DNA of 64,000 bases. Source: Rhodothermus marinus DSM 4252 (GTDB taxonomy: Bacteria; Bacteroidota; Rhodothermia; Rhodothermales; Rhodothermaceae). The stretch lies in NCBI RefSeq assembly GCF_000024845.1, contig NC_013501.1, forward strand, positions 3,080,874 to 3,144,873, in the 5' to 3' direction. A model generated the notes under the pieces. The model made no database searches. It was not told where the DNA came from and was given only the letters and a program-made list of their open reading frames with translations. A program made the position numbers and the translations under genes. Numbering within the stretch: the stretch's first letter is position 1; every line of letters starts with the position of its first letter. Below are positions 38,223 to 47,388 of this stretch, piece by piece.

Positions 38223-39656
38223 ATGCAAAAAATGCGAGCTTGCCGTATGCGACCGTTGCTGCTGCTCTGCATGTGGCTGCTGATGCCGGGCTCGGGACTG
38301 CTCGAAGCCCGGGCGCAGTCGGCCGACACGCTCCGCCTGACGCTGATTCAGACGCTGCAACGCGCACTCGAAGTCAGCCCCGACCTGAGGGCCGTCGCGT
38401 CGCGCCTTGACTTCGCCGAAGCCCGTTACGATCAGGCCCGCGCCAGCCGCTTTCTGACCCAGTTTCAGCTCCAGACCGCCCACGCCCTGGGGCCGGGCCT
38501 CAAAATTCCCGAAGACAACACCTTTTCCACCGAAGCGCTGTACCTGAACCCCGAGGTGCGCAACGACTGGCGCAACGTGCGGCCGTTCAACCAGCTCGAA
38601 ATCCAGCTCATCCAGCCGCTGTGGACCTGGGGCGAACTCAGCGGCCAGATCCGGGCTGCCCGCTACGGCACCGAGGTCGAGGCCGCCGGCACGCGCCAGA
38701 AAGCGCTGGAAGTGGCCGCCCGGACCGGCGAGCTGTACTTCAGCCTGCAGCTCACCGAAGCGCTGCTCCGTCTGGCCCGCGAAACCGGCGAGATCCTGGA
38801 CCGCGCCAAGGAAGAGGTGAACCGGCTGCTTCAGGAAGGCGACCCCACGGTGGACGACGCCGACCTGTTCCAGCTCCGCATCACCGAGCAGGAGTACCTG
38901 CAGCGCGTCGTCGAGGCCGAAGAGCGCCATCGGATCGCCCGTTCGGCGCTGGCCCGTCAGCTCCTGCTTCCCGATAGCGTGGTGATCGATCCGGCCGAAG
39001 GGCCGCTGGCACCCCTTTCGTTTACGCTTCAACCGCTGGAAACCTATCTGGAGCTGGCCGAAGCCAACCGCCCGGAGATCCAGCAGGCCCGGGCCGGACT
39101 GGCCGCCCGCGAAGCCCTCGTGGATGTGGCCCGCTCGGACTACTACCCGAAGCTGTTCCTGGGCATCTCCGGCCGCTGGACCTACACGGCCGGCCGCTAC
39201 CGCCAGCCCAATCCGTACATCAGCGATCCCTACCTGGGCGAAAGCCTGCGGGCCGGGCTTGGCTTTCGGCTGAACCTGAACTTCGGCCAGACGCGCGCCC
39301 GCGTCGAGCAGGCCCGCGCCCAGCGCAACGAAGTGGCCTACCAGCTGGAAGCCGCCCGCCAGCTCGTGCGCTTCGAAGTTGAAGAAGCCTACCGCAACGT
39401 CCGGATCGCACAGGCGGCGCTGGAAGCCCGCGATCGGGCCCTGACCATCAGCAAGGAATGGCTGCGCACCGAACAGATCAACTTCGACCTGGACCTCGGC
39501 GACACCGAAAACCTCGTGCGGGCCGTCCGCGAAAACCTCGAACTGCAGGCGCGGTACTACGAAGCTGTCTACAATTACAACCGGGCCGTGCTGCGCCTGC
39601 AACGCGCCGTCGGCGTGCTCGACCTGAACGTGCGGCGCGGCACGCTTGTTGAATAA
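38223..39656 (+). CDS. TolC-family outer-membrane efflux protein
   Basis: 477-aa outer-membrane channel protein: signal peptide ending ARAQS, then two OEP repeats with long helical hairpins (LTLIQTLQRALEVSPDLRAVASRL; LEAARQLVRFEVEEAYRNVRIAQAALEARDRAL). No cysteine suited to lipidation follows the signal peptide. Starts are possible at 38223, 38232 and 38247. The inner-membrane and adaptor subunits are not adjacent. It is followed by an MlaC-type gene on the same strand, 38 bp away. Confidence 0.87.
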   Translation: MQKMRACRMRPLLLLCMWLLMPGSGLLEARAQSADTLRLTLIQTLQRALEVSPDLRAVASRLDFAEARYDQARASRFLTQFQLQTAHALGPGLKIPEDNTFSTEALYLNPEVRNDWRNVRPFNQLEIQLIQPLWTWGELSGQIRAARYGTEVEAAGTRQKALEVAARTGELYFSLQLTEALLRLARETGEILDRAKEEVNRLLQEGDPTVDDADLFQLRITEQEYLQRVVEAEERHRIARSALARQLLLPDSVVIDPAEGPLAPLSFTLQPLETYLELAEANRPEIQQARAGLAAREALVDVARSDYYPKLFLGISGRWTYTAGRYRQPNPYISDPYLGESLRAGLGFRLNLNFGQTRARVEQARAQRNEVAYQLEAARQLVRFEVEEAYRNVRIAQAALEARDRALTISKEWLRTEQINFDLDLGDTENLVRAVRENLELQARYYEAVYNYNRAVLRLQRAVGVLDLNVRRGTLVE

Positions 39657-39694
39657 ATCCGCAACGCCTGATTCGCCAACAACCTGCCGCGATA

Positions 39695-40309
39695 ATGAAC
39701 ACCCCGAAACTTCTCGTGCTGCTGCTGATCGGCCTGCTGCTCGGTAGCTTTTCCGTTGCCCGGGCGCAGTCCAGTCCCGAAGCGCAGAAACTCCGCCAAC
39801 TGCTGGAGTCGCGCGACCGCCAGATCAAAGCGCTGCTCGACGCCGGTCCGCTGACGTCCGAACGCCGCGAGCAGCTCAAAGACCTGATCAACGGCGTCGT
39901 CGACTTCGAGACGATGGGCCGGCTGGCACTGGGTCCCTTCTGGAACGACCTGACCCCCGCGCAGCGACAGGAGTTCGTCGAGGTCTTCAGCGACATCGTG
40001 CGCGAGCAGTCGCTCTCGGACCTGGACATCTACCGTGCCCGCGTGCGCTACGACCGCGTCGAGGTGCAGGGCGACAGCGCCCGTGTCGTCACCACCGTCA
40101 CCTACAAGGAAACGCCCACGCAGGTGGTCTATCTGTTCACGCGCCGCGACGGTCAGTGGAAGGCCTACGACATCATCATCGACGAGGTAAGCACCGTCGA
40201 AGGCTACGCCCGGTCTTTCCAGAGCGTGATCCGCAAGCGTGGCTTCGATGCGCTCATGAACAGCCTCCGGAAAAAGCAGGCCCAGCTGGCCCGCTCCAGC
40301 TCTTCGTAA
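39695..40309 (+). CDS. MlaC/Ttg2D-family periplasmic phospholipid carrier
   Basis: 204-aa periplasmic protein: signal peptide ending ARAQS, then the MlaC core with LINGVVDFETMGRLALGPFWNDLTPAQRQEFVEVF and DIIIDEVSTVEGYARSFQSVI. MlaC shuttles phospholipids between the outer-membrane lipoprotein and the MlaFEDB complex. No mlaE/F/D genes are in the window, so its partners are elsewhere. The neighbouring TolC-like gene suggests joint envelope maintenance, an inference. Confidence 0.87.
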   Translation: MNTPKLLVLLLIGLLLGSFSVARAQSSPEAQKLRQLLESRDRQIKALLDAGPLTSERREQLKDLINGVVDFETMGRLALGPFWNDLTPAQRQEFVEVFSDIVREQSLSDLDIYRARVRYDRVEVQGDSARVVTTVTYKETPTQVVYLFTRRDGQWKAYDIIIDEVSTVEGYARSFQSVIRKRGFDALMNSLRKKQAQLARSSSS

Positions 40310-40390
40310 AACGAAAATTTCAAATCTTTGCCGAAAACCCGGTGCCTTTCGTATCGTTGGGTTGAGACTCCGGGTCTTAACCTTAACGTA

Positions 40391-41443
40391 ATGGCCGGTC
40401 CGCTTCAGGAAGGCTACGTACTGCACACCTATGGCGCCGAGCGCTACGTGCGCCATGCGGTGGCTTCGGTGCTCACGCTGCGGCGGCACGACCCGCGTCG
40501 GCCGGTGGCGCTTTTCTGTCCGGACGAGCACCGGGCGCTGCTGGAACGGCACGGACTGGATCGACTCTTTCAGGTCATTGCCCCGCTGCCTGAAGCCCAT
40601 CGCTCCATCGTCGGCTTCAAGCACCATCTGCATCGGTTCATGCCCTTCGACCGGTGTCTGTTCGTCGATGCCGATATGATCTGGTGCCGCGATCCCGATC
40701 CGCTCTGGCAGCAACTGGCGGCCTTCCCCTTCACGGCCACCGGTCTGGAACGGGCCGATTTCTTCTTCGGGGGGCCCAAGGGCCTCGGTGTGGTGCTCGA
40801 CGTGCTGCTGGACCGCCGTCGTCGGACGCTACGCCGCTTTGGCCTGACCTATCTGCCGCGCGTGCAGGCCGGAATGATCTACGCGCAGGATGCAGCGCTG
40901 ACGCGCACCGTCTGCGAGCTGGCTTCAGAATTTCTCGCACGCCGCCACGAGACGCACTTCCGTAGCCGCCTCCACGAAGGCCGCAGCGAGGAATCCTGTG
41001 AGTGGAGCCTCGCCATGGCCATGAGTCGGCTGAACCTGCCCGTCTTCCCCTGGTTTGCCGGCCAGAACAGCCCGCAACTGGATTACATCGACGACCTGAC
41101 CTCCCACGACCCTGACTTCCACCGGGTAACCTGTCGCTACTATACGGACCGCTTCGCGTATTCGCTCCGCGGAATTCCGTCGCCGTTTCTACGCCGGTTG
41201 CTGCTGAACCTGTTCACGCGCCTGCCGGGACGCGGCGACTACATGGAGGTGACGCCCTTCGCCCTGCACTTCGGCTGGCTGCACCAGAAGCAGCCGTTTT
41301 ATGCCTTTGCCGAAAAAGTCTGGGCAGAGCTGACCCGCGCGTCCGACTCGCGTCCGCTACCGGACGGTGAGCAGGTGCCAGAGCATGATGGTATGGCCGG
41401 TGTAGAGCCCCCGAATCAGCCCGAACAGCACGGCAAGGAGTAG
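40391..41443 (+). CDS. Glycosyltransferase-like protein (GT-A fold, DxD)
   Basis: 350-aa soluble protein of the nucleotide-diphospho-sugar transferase type. N-terminal VLHTYGAERYVRHAVASV and the DxD metal motif FVDADMIWCRDPDPLW around residue 100 resemble GT8-like enzymes. The sugar donor and acceptor are unknown. I placed the start at ATG 40391. Oddity: the last 28 codons (GEQVPEHDGMAG… to GKE) overlap the coding end of the convergent membrane-protein gene, and this tail looks like low-complexity read-through rather than conserved domain. Confidence 0.75.
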   Translation: MAGPLQEGYVLHTYGAERYVRHAVASVLTLRRHDPRRPVALFCPDEHRALLERHGLDRLFQVIAPLPEAHRSIVGFKHHLHRFMPFDRCLFVDADMIWCRDPDPLWQQLAAFPFTATGLERADFFFGGPKGLGVVLDVLLDRRRRTLRRFGLTYLPRVQAGMIYAQDAALTRTVCELASEFLARRHETHFRSRLHEGRSEESCEWSLAMAMSRLNLPVFPWFAGQNSPQLDYIDDLTSHDPDFHRVTCRYYTDRFAYSLRGIPSPFLRRLLLNLFTRLPGRGDYMEVTPFALHFGWLHQKQPFYAFAEKVWAELTRASDSRPLPDGEQVPEHDGMAGVEPPNQPEQHGKE

Positions 41444-43027
41444 CCAGCAGCCGGGATGCAGCACGGCCAGCACCGCACGCAGCCAGCCCGGCCCTTCCAC
41501 TACCTGCGCCACGTCGCGAAGCGTTCGCACCAGCGTCCAGCCTTCCACGAGCAGCCACAGCGCCAGCAGGACGTGCCCGGTTCCGGCGCCCGGCTTCAGG
41601 CTGAGTGCGGCTATCATCAGCAAGAAGAGCGGCCACCGGGGCATGTGCGCCAGCGTCCAGGCCTGCACGAAGCCGGCGCGCCGTCCCCATCGGCTGAGCA
41701 GCCGCACCCCCAGTGCCCAGCTTCCCAGCAACACCGCGCTACCCGCCACCGCAGCGGGGAGCAGCACGAAGGGGGTCCGAACGGCCTCTACAACCGGCAT
41801 CGCCAGCTCCGACGAGAGCAGCCCGACCAGCCAGGCGGCGGCCGGACTTTCCCGGAGCATCGCGGCCGTAGCGGCCAGCGTGACGCCCAGCGCCACCCCT
41901 TCGGCCAGTCCCAGCACGCTCAGCGCCCCCGTCGGAAGATCACGGCCGTACTGCACGGCCTCGGTATAGAAGCCGTGCGCCCGGAAGTAACGCGCTCCCA
42001 GCAACCGAAACAGCGGCGAAAATCGGTAGCTCAGCACCAGCAGCACGATCGGCACCCATCCGGCCAGCACCGCCCAGGGCCAGGGATCGGACGGGGGACG
42101 CCCGGCCGGAAAAGCAAAAACTGTCTGCGTTCCCGTAAATATGCCACGCACCACGTCGAGCGCCGGGCGCGCCCGCCCCTGCCCATCGTGCAGGCCATAG
42201 GCTTCCACAAACGGGCGATCCAGATGCAACGCCGGATGCCGGCGCTCGACGTCCTGCCAGCGGTAGACGAACACCCACTCGTCGAAGGCCCCGCGCAGGC
42301 GGTTCAGGTGATGCTCCAGGTAACGCGCCTGCCATTCGGGCGCGTGCGGCACGCGCAGGCCTCGGAGCGTATCGGCCCGGACCCAGGTGCCCAGCCGTCC
42401 GAGTCCTACAGGCACCGTCGGATGTGCCCGCTGCCAGCGCCGGAGCTGTTGCAGTGGATCTTCGGCGTCACGGGCGTCCAGCAGTACAAAATCCACGGCC
42501 TGTCCACACCGGTCCCCCTCGATGAACCGGGTTTCATAGTAGACCGACAGGTCCGGACGCGCCCGTCGCACCTCATCCCGCAGCGTCTCGAAGTAGGCGC
42601 AGGCTTCCGGATCGGCCGTGTCGGCCCGCCGGGCCAGCCCGACGGCCCGCACCGAGGAGTGCCCGGCCACCTGCGCCAGCAGCCTGCGCAGCATCTCGCG
42701 GGCTTCCGGCAGGCGGTGTCGGAGCTGTCGGGCCGGCGCTTCCGAAATCGGTAGCTCGACGAAAACCGTAACCGCCAGCGAATCGGCCACCGTCAGCAAC
42801 CACGTCGGCACCGAATCCGTCTCCAGCCGCAGCGCTTCGGCGCCCGTCTGTCGGATGTGCTGCCACTGGTGCAGCACCTGCGCCGTGTCGTCCGGCGGCC
42901 GCCACACCAGCCCCCACGTCTGCGCCCTCACGCCTGAAAGCCCGGAGATCCCGAGCAAGATCAGGAGCCCGACCGCAAAAGCTTTAGAAATAATGACAGA
43001 AAAAATGTTTTGCTTCAAGGTTACCAA
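41357..43027 (-). CDS. Two-part envelope protein: periplasmic TIM-barrel-like domain plus membrane domain
   Basis: 556 aa, not confidently assigned. Residues 13-35 are a signal peptide or anchor (ends GVRAQ). Residues 36-320 look like a (beta/alpha) domain with glycoside-hydrolase-like strands (ALRLETDSVPTWLL, VRAVGLARRADT, VDFVLLDARD, DEWVFVYRWQDVE). The remaining 235 residues hold five or six membrane helices. The combination of an extracytoplasmic sugar-hydrolase-like domain and a polytopic membrane tail hints at a role in cell-surface glycans beside the glycosyltransferase next door. This is inference; no catalytic pair is certain. Overlaps the glycosyltransferase by 87 bp tail to tail. 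Confidence 0.65.
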   Translation of the reverse strand: MVTLKQNIFSVIISKAFAVGLLILLGISGLSGVRAQTWGLVWRPPDDTAQVLHQWQHIRQTGAEALRLETDSVPTWLLTVADSLAVTVFVELPISEAPARQLRHRLPEAREMLRRLLAQVAGHSSVRAVGLARRADTADPEACAYFETLRDEVRRARPDLSVYYETRFIEGDRCGQAVDFVLLDARDAEDPLQQLRRWQRAHPTVPVGLGRLGTWVRADTLRGLRVPHAPEWQARYLEHHLNRLRGAFDEWVFVYRWQDVERRHPALHLDRPFVEAYGLHDGQGRARPALDVVRGIFTGTQTVFAFPAGRPPSDPWPWAVLAGWVPIVLLVLSYRFSPLFRLLGARYFRAHGFYTEAVQYGRDLPTGALSVLGLAEGVALGVTLAATAAMLRESPAAAWLVGLLSSELAMPVVEAVRTPFVLLPAAVAGSAVLLGSWALGVRLLSRWGRRAGFVQAWTLAHMPRWPLFLLMIAALSLKPGAGTGHVLLALWLLVEGWTLVRTLRDVAQVVEGPGWLRAVLAVLHPGCWLLLAVLFGLIRGLYTGHTIMLWHLLTVR

Positions 43028-43166
43028 TTCGTTATCCGGGCGCTTGCCGTTTCAACACGTGCATTGTATCTTAAGGCGCATTCAGCGCCGGTCTCAGAAA
43101 ATACGGCACAATTCTTTCTTCTCGAAACAGCGATCCCGTTATCTAAAACCAAACCGTACCATCGCC

Positions 43167-43676
43167 ATGAGACACGCAGCTTTACTGCTGACCGCCCTCT
43201 TTTTTGTGACGGTTGCAAAGGCGCAGGTCCCTTCGCCGGTTACTTTCGAACTGGGTCCCCGCGTCGGTTATGACATCGGGGGAGATGTAGAAGAGGCCTT
43301 TGTGGGCGTCGATGCCCGGCTGGGCGTCATGGCCCTGCCCATCGACTTCCAGGCCACGTTCGACTACTACTTCATGGAAGAAAATGTAACATTCTGGCAA
43401 CTGGGCCTGAATGCCCTGCTGGGCTTCGGGCCGGGCATTGTCTTCACGCCCTATGTGGGGGCCGGCCTGGGTATTGCTCGTACATCCGTCAGTGCCGACC
43501 TGGGTGATTTTGGCGAATTCAGCGCCAGCGATACCGACACCGGAATCAATCTGATCGGCGGTGCCCGTTTCGGGGTTGGTCCGATTCGGCCCTTCGTACA
43601 GGCGCAGGTTACCGTCCTGGGCGATGTCGATCTGGTGACGATCGCCGGCGGGTTGCTGTTCAAATTCGGGCCCTGA
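43167..43676 (+). CDS. Small outer-membrane beta-barrel protein
   Basis: 169-aa protein: signal peptide (ends TVAKAQ) then alternating beta strands of an OmpA/OmpX-like eight-strand barrel (FELGPRVGYDIGG, TPYVGAGLGIARTSV, GINLIGGARFGVG) ending in an aromatic-terminated strand (GGLLFKFGP). I chose ATG 43167 because it encodes a clean signal peptide; the frame upstream runs antisense to the previous gene. A strong terminator follows. Porin or adhesion role is unknown. Confidence 0.8.
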   Translation: MRHAALLLTALFFVTVAKAQVPSPVTFELGPRVGYDIGGDVEEAFVGVDARLGVMALPIDFQATFDYYFMEENVTFWQLGLNALLGFGPGIVFTPYVGAGLGIARTSVSADLGDFGEFSASDTDTGINLIGGARFGVGPIRPFVQAQVTVLGDVDLVTIAGGLLFKFGP

Positions 43677-43707
43677 GCTTAAGCGGGTCGCTTCGTAGCA
43701 AAACCAG

Positions 43708-43741
43708 AAAGGGCCGCGTCCGGCTGGACGCGGCCCTTTTT
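43708..43741 (+). terminator. Strong intrinsic terminator
   Basis: AAAGGGCCGCGTCC…GGACGCGGCCCTTTTT: a stem of at least 11 bp with a four-base loop and T-tract, 31 bases after the barrel gene stop. The A-run on the left side makes it usable in both directions. Confidence 0.9.
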
Positions 43742-43979
43742 GTTGGCAGCCTCATCGGCCGCCCGCTGAACCACAACCCCTGCAGGTCGGGGCAACCTGC
43801 AGTGTACGGACCGTGCTCGTCGGTCCAATGGTGGGGTGCTGCGCACCCGCCACCCGTCGGGCTGGCCGTCCGGGTCCGGCCCGGCCTCGGCCACCGCAAG
43901 GTATGGGCAATCTCGAAAGCGTCGGTGTCATCTGTATGTCACCGGTGTCGCGGGCGAGGCGACCGATCGCGCGGCCGCA
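43742..43979. other. Hairpin-rich intergenic region downstream of ftsZ
   Basis: No gene is apparent in these 238 bases. Several inverted repeats are packed together: CTGCAGGT…ACCTGCAG (8 bp), GGACCG…CGGTCC (6 bp) and GGTGGGGTGC…GCACCCGCCACC (near-perfect). The sequence directly follows the ftsZ stop on the minus strand, so it would be the 3' untranslated region of the dcw transcript. No T-tract terminator was found for ftsZ itself. Confidence 0.5.
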
Positions 43980-45221
43980 TCAGTCCAGCATCTTGCGCAA
44001 AAAAGCCGGCGTGTCCGGATTGTCCTTCCGGATGCGTTCGCCCCGCTCCCGAAGTTCGTCCGCCTGCAACCGACGGATGTTTCCCAGGCGTTCCCCCTCG
44101 GCCGGCGTCGTGCCCGGAATGACGCGCCGCTCGAAAGCCGGCGTGTCGAGCCGCTTCAGGTTTTCCTCGCCTTTGTAGTTGATGTACGGATCTTCGGGCT
44201 CGAGCGGGACGGTCCGGCGGCGTCCCATCGTCTCCGGCCGCTGCTCGCGGTCGAAGCCGGTGGCGATGACCGTCACGCGCAGATCGTCGCCCATGTTGTC
44301 GTCGATCACCGTACCGAAGATGACTTCCACGTCCTCGCCGGCCTCCTGTTGGATGATGCGAACGGCCGTGGTGGCCTCCCGGATACCCAGCGACCGGCCG
44401 GCCGTGATGTTGACCAGCACGTTCCGGGCCCCGGCGATCGAGAGTCCGTCCAGCAGCGGGCTCGAAATGGCTGCAATGGCCGCCTTCTCGGCGCGGTTTT
44501 CGCCCGAAGCCACTGCTGAACCCATGATCGCCGTGCCCCCGTTCTGCATGGTGGTCTTCACGTCGGCGAAGTCCAGGTTGATCAGGCCGTGCACGGTGAT
44601 CAGGTCGCTGATGCCGCGCGTGGCGTTGTAAAGCACCTCGTCGGCCTTGGCAAAAGCCTCCAGCAGCGTGGTGTTTTCGTCGGAGATGTCGAGCAGCCGC
44701 TCGTTCGGGATGACGATCAGCGTATCGACGTTTTCCTTGAGCAGGGCAATGCCGTCGAGGGCGGCCTTCATGCGCTTGGGCCCTTCGCACTCGAACGGCT
44801 TCGTAACGATGGCCACCGTCAGGATGCCCAGTTTCCGGGCAATGGCCGCCACAACAGGCGCCCCACCGGTACCCGTACCGCCGCCCATGCCGGCCGTGAT
44901 AAAGACCATGTCGTAGCCTTTGAGCGCCTGCTCGATCTCCTCACGGCTTTCCTCAACGGCCTGCGCGCCGATGGCAGGCCGGGCGCCGGCACCCAGCCCC
45001 TTGGTCAGATTGCGTCCGACCTGAATCTTCACGGGCGCTTTGTTGGCCGCCAGCGCCTGGGCATCCGTGTTGATCGCGATGAAATCGACCCCCTGGATGC
45101 CCCGCTCCAGCATGTTGTTGATGGCGTTGCCGCCACCGCCGCCGATCCCGACGACACAGATCTTCGCTTCCGGATGCGCCGAGTCGTCGAACGCGAAGCG
45201 CGAGCTGATGGACTGTTCCAT
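43980..45221 (-). CDS. ftsZ: Cell division protein FtsZ
   Basis: Tubulin-like GTPase that forms the division ring, 413 aa. GTP motif GGGTGTG at residues 113-119; NTDAQAL and the T7 loop region NLDFADVKTTMQNGG are typical. The linker is short, and the conserved C-terminal peptide DTPAFLRKMLD, which binds FtsA, is present. GAGGGGAG precedes the ATG. Last gene of the dcw cluster, 84 bp after ftsA. Confidence 0.97.
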   Translation of the reverse strand: MEQSISSRFAFDDSAHPEAKICVVGIGGGGGNAINNMLERGIQGVDFIAINTDAQALAANKAPVKIQVGRNLTKGLGAGARPAIGAQAVEESREEIEQALKGYDMVFITAGMGGGTGTGGAPVVAAIARKLGILTVAIVTKPFECEGPKRMKAALDGIALLKENVDTLIVIPNERLLDISDENTTLLEAFAKADEVLYNATRGISDLITVHGLINLDFADVKTTMQNGGTAIMGSAVASGENRAEKAAIAAISSPLLDGLSIAGARNVLVNITAGRSLGIREATTAVRIIQQEAGEDVEVIFGTVIDDNMGDDLRVTVIATGFDREQRPETMGRRRTVPLEPEDPYINYKGEENLKRLDTPAFERRVIPGTTPAEGERLGNIRRLQADELRERGERIRKDNPDTPAFLRKMLD

Positions 45222-45305
45222 GACTCCCCTCGATTTTTGGTTGTGGTTCAGCTTGTTTATTCCTCAGGCGCCGGGGCGAGCATCCCCGACGCCATTGTGC
45301 CCCGG

Positions 45306-46574
45306 TTACAGTTCGTTGAACCAGGCCTTCATGCGGTTGGCAATCTTGCGCAACAGCATTTCGCCCGGCATCGATTCGCCAACGCTTCGGGCGTGGACCT
45401 CCTGGCTCAGGCCGGGCGCGCCGATCAGTTCGGGCCGCAGGCCGTAGAGGACCAGCCCCACGGCCGTGGAAAACTTCGGATCGCTCACCTCGGCCACCAT
45501 GCCGCCCGAAATCCCCATGGGTGAACCGATCCGGGCTTCCATGCCGAGCACGTCGGCCGCCAGCTCGGCCGTGCCCGGAATGAGCGCGCCCCCGCCGGTC
45601 AGCACCACGCCGGCCGCCAGATGCCGCGCATATCCGCTGCGCTTGATCTCGATGGCCGCAATCTCCAGGATCTCCTCCATGCGCGGCTGAATGATCTGCG
45701 CCAGCGTGCTCCGGCTGATGCGCTTTTCGGGCCGGCCCCCGATACCCGGAATGGTAATCTCCTCGTCCTCCTCGATCAGATCGACCATGGCCACCCCGAA
45801 GCGGCATTTGAGCCGCTCGGCCTGGTCGCGCATGATGCCCAGCCCCTTCCGGATGTCGTCGGTGACCTTGTTGCCGGCCACAGCGATCACGCCGGTGTGC
45901 CGGATCGTGTTGTCCTCGAAGACGGCGATGTCGGTCGTGCCACCGCCGATGTCGATCAGCGCCACGCCGATTTCTTTTTCGTCCGGATGCAGCACGGCAA
46001 ACGACGAGGCCAGCGGCTCGAGCACCAGGTCGGCCACTTCGTAGCCGGCCTTTTCGACGCAGCGGTATACGTTTTTGGCGGCCGAAACCAGCCCCGTGAT
46101 GATGTGGACGTTGGCCTCCAGGCGCACGCCGCTCATGCCCACCGGATCGGCCACGCCGTCCTGCCCATCCACGATGAACTCCTGCGGAATGACGTGCAGA
46201 ATCTCTCGATCGGCGGGCAGCGCCACGTGTGTGGTGTCTTCCAGCAATCGCTCGACATCGCGCCGCGTGATCTCACCGTCGCGGTTCGAGATGGTGATAA
46301 CGCCACGGCTCTGAAAGCTCTGGATGTGATCGCCGGCAATGCCCACGATCACCTGGCGCACCTGGATGCCGGCCGTCCGCTCGGCCTCGTGGAGCGCCGC
46401 CTGCAGCGAGGCCACCGTCTTGTCGATGTTCACCACGACGCCCCGGTTCAGGCCGTCGGACTCGGCCACGCCGACGCCCAGAATGTTTACCCGATTCGCC
46501 TCGTCGGCCGAAGCCACCACGGCACACACTTTCGTGGTGCCGATGTCTACGCCCACAACAATGCGCTCATTCAT
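45306..46574 (-). CDS. ftsA: Cell division protein FtsA
   Basis: Actin-like membrane tether of FtsZ, 422 aa. ATP-site strands VVGVDIGTTKVCAVVA and ALIDIGGGTTDIAVFEDN and the GGGALIPG motif are present; the C-terminal amphipathic tail (LLRKIANRMKAWFNEL) anchors it to the membrane. I chose ATG 46574 (MNERIVVGVDIG); it overlaps the ftsQ stop by 8 bp. Upstream in-frame codons belong to ftsQ. Confidence 0.95.
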   Translation of the reverse strand: MNERIVVGVDIGTTKVCAVVASADEANRVNILGVGVAESDGLNRGVVVNIDKTVASLQAALHEAERTAGIQVRQVIVGIAGDHIQSFQSRGVITISNRDGEITRRDVERLLEDTTHVALPADREILHVIPQEFIVDGQDGVADPVGMSGVRLEANVHIITGLVSAAKNVYRCVEKAGYEVADLVLEPLASSFAVLHPDEKEIGVALIDIGGGTTDIAVFEDNTIRHTGVIAVAGNKVTDDIRKGLGIMRDQAERLKCRFGVAMVDLIEEDEEITIPGIGGRPEKRISRSTLAQIIQPRMEEILEIAAIEIKRSGYARHLAAGVVLTGGGALIPGTAELAADVLGMEARIGSPMGISGGMVAEVSDPKFSTAVGLVLYGLRPELIGAPGLSQEVHARSVGESMPGEMLLRKIANRMKAWFNEL

Positions 46575-47388
46575 GGCCCATCGCAGATTTTTGGGTGGAC
46601 GGATGCGCCTCTTCGCGCACCACGATCTGATTCGCAAAACGCAGGTCGATCAACGAAAACGTCTTGTGCGGTTGCGTCAGCACCGCCTGCTGCCAGAAAG
46701 CCACCAGCCGACGCAGCCGCCGCTCGAAGTCTTCCCGGCCCAGCCGAACCGGAACGCTGCGCTGCCCGGCCGCCGGTGTCGTGTAGAGCCAGAACTCGCC
46801 GTCCGGCGCTCGCACGATCTCCGAGATGAGCGCGCGCGCCGGGTCTTCCAGGGCGGCCAGGGTCGTCAGTAGCGCCCGTACCGGTTCGTCTTCCAGCGGA
46901 CGCATCGGATGCGCCGGTCCGCGCACGCCATAGAGCAGCGGCACGTCGGGGACCGGTCCGCGTCCCGGCGGCATGCCGTAGCCTTCGGCGTCCAGATAGC
47001 GCAGGGGGCGTCCCCCGGCATCCATCTGAAGCACCACCGGCACCCGTTCTTCCACCGCAATGCGCAGCGTACCGGTGGGCCAGCGCGTGACCGAAGCCGC
47101 CTGCACCCACGGATGGCGCGCGACCCGATCGGCAATCAGCGCCGGATCCAGGTCGAACAGCGCCGCGCCGGAATCGACGGCGGCCAGACGCCGCAGCTCT
47201 CCGGGATCGGCCTGACGCGCCCCCACGATCTCAATGCGCGTTAGCCGCACGCTCTCCAGCCACAGCCAGGCCACGCCGCAGAGGGCCAGCACCGGCACCC
47301 CCGTCACCAGCAGCCGGAGCAGCCGGCGGCGGACACCCGACTTCTTCGCCGGAGTCCTGCGGGTCGTATGTGCCTTACGAGGCGGCAT
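46567..47388 (-). CDS. ftsQ: Cell division protein FtsQ/DivIB
   Basis: Bitopic division protein, 273 aa. A basic N-terminal tail is followed by one membrane helix (about 25-43), then a POTRA domain (RIEIVGARQADPGEL…VRRHPWVQAASVTRWPTGTLRI type) and an FtsQ domain. It links FtsB/FtsL to the divisome. Overlaps murC by 14 bp and ftsA by 8 bp. Divergent in sequence, so the call rests on the POTRA signature plus position. Confidence 0.87.
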   Translation of the reverse strand: MPPRKAHTTRRTPAKKSGVRRRLLRLLVTGVPVLALCGVAWLWLESVRLTRIEIVGARQADPGELRRLAAVDSGAALFDLDPALIADRVARHPWVQAASVTRWPTGTLRIAVEERVPVVLQMDAGGRPLRYLDAEGYGMPPGRGPVPDVPLLYGVRGPAHPMRPLEDEPVRALLTTLAALEDPARALISEIVRAPDGEFWLYTTPAAGQRSVPVRLGREDFERRLRRLVAFWQQAVLTQPHKTFSLIDLRFANQIVVREEAHPSTQKSAMGHE

